Positions 7,156 to 9,858 of a stretch of DNA of 9,858 nt are shown here, one piece after another. Both the position numbers and the translations under genes were made by a program. How positions within the stretch are numbered: position 1 is the stretch's first letter; each line of letters opens with the position of its first letter. The DNA is from Gemmatimonadota bacterium (GTDB lineage: Bacteria > Gemmatimonadota > Gemmatimonadetes > Gemmatimonadales > Gemmatimonadaceae), in contig PLMM01000148.1 of the NCBI GenBank assembly GCA_003142495.1, positions 1 through 9,858 on the forward strand, read 5' to 3'. The notes under the pieces are model-generated. The model saw only the letters and a list, made by a program, of their open reading frames with translations, searched no databases and was not told the DNA's origin.

Positions 7156-8025
7156 TCAACGTGTTGTCGGAGGGTGTCGCGCTTTCTTCGCGGCGGCGCT
7201 CTGCTTCGCCTCGAGCGTCCAGTTCAGAAACGCCAGCTCATACGCCGTGCGCTTCAACGTGAACGTGCCCAGCGGTGTCGTCTGGATCGCGCGGCCGCGC
7301 TCGTCGATCCAGCCGCTCACGATCGTCGAGCCCTGCGGATCGAGCCGCCATCCGCGCACCGTGTCCTCGTGCGCGACGATCCACGTGTGTCGCGCATCGT
7401 CCATCGTCGCGCTGTCCGGAATCACGAATAAACTCTCGGCGCCCACCGTCAGCTGAATTTCCTCGGGCGTGCCGGTCGTCGGATCGTAGATCGGATACTT
7501 GTAAACGCGCCCCACCTTCGGGCGCGCGGCGAGTGCGAGCGCGAGCGGAACCGTCGTCGGCCAAAATACCGAGCGGCGCACCGTCACCGACGCGGTGTCA
7601 GGACGCGCCTTCCCGGCGGTGGTGATGAGCTCGAGCAGCGTGTCCTGGCTCATCTTGCCGCTCACTCTGTACGGCCCGTGATCGCCGCCGAGCTCGAAGG
7701 TGAAGCCCCTGAGCCTGAGCCCCGGCGTGAGAGTCACGCGCGCGCGCGCCGCCAGTCGATCGTTCGTGCCCGAGTCCGGCGGATCGATCACGAGCACGTC
7801 GCGCACGCTGATCCCCGTCACGCTCGTATCGATCGACGACGACGCCCATCCCACGCGCGTGTCGCCGTTCATTACCTCGTAGTACGCCGATCCGGGAACC
7901 ACGAGCAGCGCGGCCTCCGTCATCTGCTCGCGCTCGCCCACGAACATTTCCCGGCGCGCGAGCATGGCGAGCCCCACGAGCCAGAGGAAGATGATCCCCG
8001 CTCCGATCGATTCGCGACGAGTCAT
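7156..8025 (-). CDS. Membrane-anchored protein of unknown function
   Basis: 289 residues; I do not recognise a named family. Residues 1-8 are basic/polar, followed by one hydrophobic segment (about 9-23, IGAGIIFLWLVGLAMLA) and then RR, giving an N-terminal membrane anchor. There is no lipobox and no clean cleavage site. The remainder looks extracytoplasmic and beta-rich: YYEVMNGDTRVGWASSSID (48-66), a segment around RARVTLTPGLRLRGFTFEL (94-112), and a final part with WRLDPQGSTIVSGWIDERGRAI (226-247). This layout reminds me of the region that precedes the transglutaminase-like domain in some bacterial membrane proteins, but no Cys-His-Asp catalytic domain is present and the protein ends in an Ala/Lys/Arg tail (273-289). 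There are no Cys residues. It sits between cutA (7-bp gap) and the ABC ATPase (4-bp gap), so it may serve the exporter as an accessory or substrate-handling factor. That role is inferred from position only. Confidence 0.85.
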   Translation of the reverse strand: MTRRESIGAGIIFLWLVGLAMLARREMFVGEREQMTEAALLVVPGSAYYEVMNGDTRVGWASSSIDTSVTGISVRDVLVIDPPDSGTNDRLAARARVTLTPGLRLRGFTFELGGDHGPYRVSGKMSQDTLLELITTAGKARPDTASVTVRRSVFWPTTVPLALALAARPKVGRVYKYPIYDPTTGTPEEIQLTVGAESLFVIPDSATMDDARHTWIVAHEDTVRGWRLDPQGSTIVSGWIDERGRAIQTTPLGTFTLKRTAYELAFLNWTLEAKQSAAAKKARHPPTTR

Positions 8026-8032
8026 GCTGCGA

Positions 8033-8368
8033 TCACGCGAGCGTCAACGACGTTTCGGAGGTGATCCAGCCGAGATATTTCGAGAGCCCACCCGTGACGG
8101 GCAGCGCGAGCAGCTCCGGCACCTTGTACGGATGCAGCTCGGCGAAGGCTACCTCGAGCGAATCGAGCCGCGCCGCGCGCGTCTTGAGGTAGACGATCAC
8201 CTCGGTCTCGTCCGCGATCTTCCCGTTCCAGCGGTAGAGCGAGCGGACGCCGGGGACGATCTGTCCGCAGGCAATCAGGCGTCGTTCCAGCAGCGTCTTG
8301 ATGAGCGAGACTGCCTCATCGGCGCTGGCGACCGTGGTCATGACGACCATGGCATCAGTGTGCGACAT
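8033..8368 (-). CDS. cutA: Divalent-cation tolerance protein CutA
   Basis: 111 residues, matching the usual length (about 100-115) of this small trimeric, PII-like ferredoxin-fold protein. Hallmarks are VVMTTVASADEA (8-19), ERRLIACGQIVPGVRSLYRWNGKI (28-51), EVIVYLKT (56-63) and HPYKVPELLALPV (79-91). The HPYxVPE signature is diagnostic, and Cys34 in the LIACGQI strand corresponds to the conserved Cys of this strand in many homologues. In E. coli, cutA mutations affect copper tolerance, but the biochemical role is unsettled and many family members may not work in metal resistance. It is the first gene of a four-gene minus-strand run leading into the ABC exporter. The start at 8368 has no clear Shine-Dalgarno; an alternative ATG six codons later would still keep the whole domain. 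Confidence 0.95.
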   Translation of the reverse strand: MSHTDAMVVMTTVASADEAVSLIKTLLERRLIACGQIVPGVRSLYRWNGKIADETEVIVYLKTRAARLDSLEVAFAELHPYKVPELLALPVTGGLSKYLGWITSETSLTLA

Positions 8369-8500
8369 CAGGTGTGGTCGAGGGTAAGTGCGGACAGGGC
8401 CGCGTTTAAAGACGACTCAGACGCCGTTCAGCAAGCGCCCCCTCACCACCGCAGAAACGCCTGTCTTGTCATAGCCGCCACGGCTGGTGAAGTTACCGGG
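8369..8500. promoter_or_regulatory. Divergent intergenic region between cutA and uvrA, presumed promoters
   Basis: This 132-bp gap is the largest in the window and must carry the start signals for both the cutA operon and uvrA. On the minus strand a weak sigma70-like pair is visible: TTGCTG (8429-8434) and TTTAAA (8405-8410), separated by 18 bp and placing a start about 30 bp before cutA. For uvrA only a moderate GGTGA (8486-8490) ten bases before the ATG is seen. I looked for an E. coli-type LexA box (CTGT-N8-ACAG) and found none, so SOS control is not shown here. The promoter elements are weak matches. Confidence 0.25.
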
Positions 8501-9858
8501 ATGCCCGAAGAAAAACTGATTGTGCGCGGTGCCCGCGAGCACAATCTTCGCAACGTCGACGTCACCATCCCGCGGGATAAGCTCACCGTCATTACCGGAC
8601 TCTCAGGATCCGGGAAGTCGTCCCTCGCCTTCGACACGATCTACGCGGAGGGGCAGCGCCGGTACGTCGAGTCGCTGTCCGCGTACGCGCGCCAGTTCCT
8701 GGGGCTGATGGAGAAGCCGGACGTCGACGCGATCGAGGGGCTCTCACCCGCCATCTCGATCGAGCAGAAATCCGCGGGCCACAATCCGCGCTCCACCGTC
8801 GGCACCGTCACCGAAATCTACGACTACCTGCGCTTGCTCTACGCGCGCGCCGGCACACCGCATTGCCCCACGTGCGGCGAGCCCGTGCAGCGCCAGAGCG
8901 CATCGCAGATCGCCGACACCGTGCTCACGTGGCCCGAGGGCACGCGCGTGGAAGTGCTCGCGCCACTCGTGCGCGGACGCAAAGGCGAGTTCAAGGATCT
9001 CTTCGAGATGGCGCGCAAGCAGGGCTTCGTGCGCGCGATCGTCGACGCGAAGCCGGTGGAGCTCGCGTCGCCGCCCAAGCTCAGCAAGCAGCACAACCAC
9101 AGCATCTCGGTCATCGTCGACCGCCTGGTCGCGCGCGCCGAAGATCGCGGCAGACTAACAGATTCTCTCGAGACCGCGCTGCGCCTCGCCGATGGAATCG
9201 TCGACGTCGTGCGCCACGACACCGGCGCCACGCAGCTCTTCTCCGAGCGCTACGGCTGTCCGACGTGCGGGCTCTCGCTCCCCGAGCTCGAGCCGCGCCA
9301 GTTCTCCTTCAACTCGCCCTTCGGCGCCTGCACCCGCTGCGGCGGCCTCGGCGTGCAGAACGAAGTCTCCGAAGAGCTCATCCTCGGCGACGCGAGCGTC
9401 TCGATTCTCGAGGGCGTGATTCTCCCGTGGGGAGAGCCGAGCGGGCATCTGCGCAAGACGATTCTCCCGGCACTGGCGAAGCAGTTCAAGTTCGATCTCA
9501 ATGCGCCGTGGAGAAATGTCACGCCGAAAACGCAGGCACTCATTCTCTACGGCTCGTCGGGGAAGAAAACGAAATTCCGCGTCGACACGGGAAGCATGCG
9601 CGGCGACTTCGAGAGTGCGTGGGAAGGGCTGCTCGCGAACGTGCAGCGTCGCTACAACGAGACGACGTCCGACGGCGTGCGCGAGGAGCTCGAGGAGTTC
9701 ATGATCGAGGCGCCGTGCCCCGTCTGTCACGGCCGCCGGCTCAAGGCGGAGTCGCTCGCGGTGACGGTGAACGGGCTGAACATCGGCGAGGTCACCGAGT
9801 TCCCGATCACCGAAGCGCTCGAGTTCTTCGATCGCGTGCCCGTGCGCGAGAACGGTCG
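8501..9858 (+). CDS. uvrA: UvrABC system protein A, N-terminal part (cut by window end)
   Basis: The frame opens at ATG 8501 and stays open to the window end: 452 complete codons, about half of the usual 950 or so residues. UvrA is the dimeric ATPase that finds bulky DNA lesions and loads UvrB in nucleotide excision repair. Visible are the N-terminal [10 protein letters not shown] (12-21), Walker [10 protein letters not shown] (33-41), the [13 protein letters not shown] run (55-67), the UvrB-contacting region with PAISIEQKS (83-91), and a zinc finger with Cys253, Cys256, Cys277 and Cys280, the positions of the first zinc module in E. coli Uvr[13 protein letters not shown] (406-417) follows. 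An additional CPTC pair (122-125) is also present. The ABC signature of the first ATPase half and the whole second half lie beyond the window. It is divergent from cutA. The call is very secure; the C-terminal half cannot be checked. Confidence 0.97.
   Translation, partial: MPEEKLIVRGAREHNLRNVDVTIPRDKLTVITGLSGSGKSSLAFDTIYAEGQRRYVESLSAYARQFLGLMEKPDVDAIEGLSPAISIEQKSAGHNPRSTVGTVTEIYDYLRLLYARAGTPHCPTCGEPVQRQSASQIADTVLTWPEGTRVEVLAPLVRGRKGEFKDLFEMARKQGFVRAIVDAKPVELASPPKLSKQHNHSISVIVDRLVARAEDRGRLTDSLETALRLADGIVDVVRHDTGATQLFSERYGCPTCGLSLPELEPRQFSFNSPFGACTRCGGLGVQNEVSEELILGDASVSILEGVILPWGEPSGHLRKTILPALAKQFKFDLNAPWRNVTPKTQALILYGSSGKKTKFRVDTGSMRGDFESAWEGLLANVQRRYNETTSDGVREELEEFMIEAPCPVCHGRRLKAESLAVTVNGLNIGEVTEFPITEALEFFDRVPVRENG

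Noticed and set aside
6273..7262. A 329-codon plus-strand frame opposite the ABC ATP-binding gene
   Set aside because: It is a shadow of a gene with all ABC motifs in place on the minus strand, and its own translation shows no domain.
8461..8478. LexA-like box upstream of uvrA beginning at CTGT (8461)
   Set aside because: The matching ACAG half at the required distance is absent, so it is not a credible E. coli-type SOS box.
9155..9730. A 191-codon minus-strand frame inside uvrA
   Set aside because: It is antisense to conserved UvrA sequence, including the zinc finger, and has no recognisable domain.

Overview
The window is a densely packed, very GC-rich bacterial chromosome segment. It holds eight protein-coding genes with short gaps. 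I see no tRNA, rRNA, insertion sequence, CRISPR array, phage gene or plasmid gene. Codon third positions are strongly G/C and long spurious reading frames lie opposite the real genes. The combination of a large secreted metallopeptidase fused to a beta-propeller and a barrel-like tail, a CstB-type sulfur enzyme, cutA and uvrA suggests a didermic soil-type bacterium. Gemmatimonadota is my best guess from general resemblance, but it is an inference and not shown by a marker gene.

Left part (1-3411): a small VOC-fold (glyoxalase/dioxygenase superfamily) gene on the plus strand converges on a 974-residue minus-strand gene. That protein has a signal peptide, an HExxH zinc metallopeptidase domain, WD40/TolB-like propeller repeats and a beta-strand-rich C-terminus that probably sits in the outer membrane.

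Middle (3412-5397): divergent from that gene, and separated by about 100 bp containing a perfect 12-bp palindrome, is a two-gene plus-strand operon. The first gene is a DUF442 (Blh-type phosphatase/sulfurtransferase-fold) protein. The second is an MBL-fold persulfide dioxygenase followed by two rhodanese domains, of which only the last keeps its catalytic cysteine. The second gene's start codon directly abuts the first gene's stop. Together they look like a persulfide/hydrogen sulfide detoxification module that combines features of the Blh and CstB enzymes.

Right part (5410-8368): a compact minus-strand operon in transcription order cutA, an unrecognised membrane-anchored protein, an ABC ATP-binding protein and its ABC-2 permease. 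Gaps are 7 and 4 bp, and the ABC pair shares a 4-bp ATGA overlap. The last two genes form a DrrAB/NodIJ-like exporter of unknown substrate.

Right edge (8501-9858): uvrA, the nucleotide excision repair damage-recognition ATPase, starts divergently from cutA and runs off the window after 452 complete codons.

Most of the window is conventional. The parts worth a second look are the sulfur operon's architecture and possible operator, the peptidase-propeller-barrel fusion, and the unidentified protein co-transcribed with cutA and the ABC exporter.
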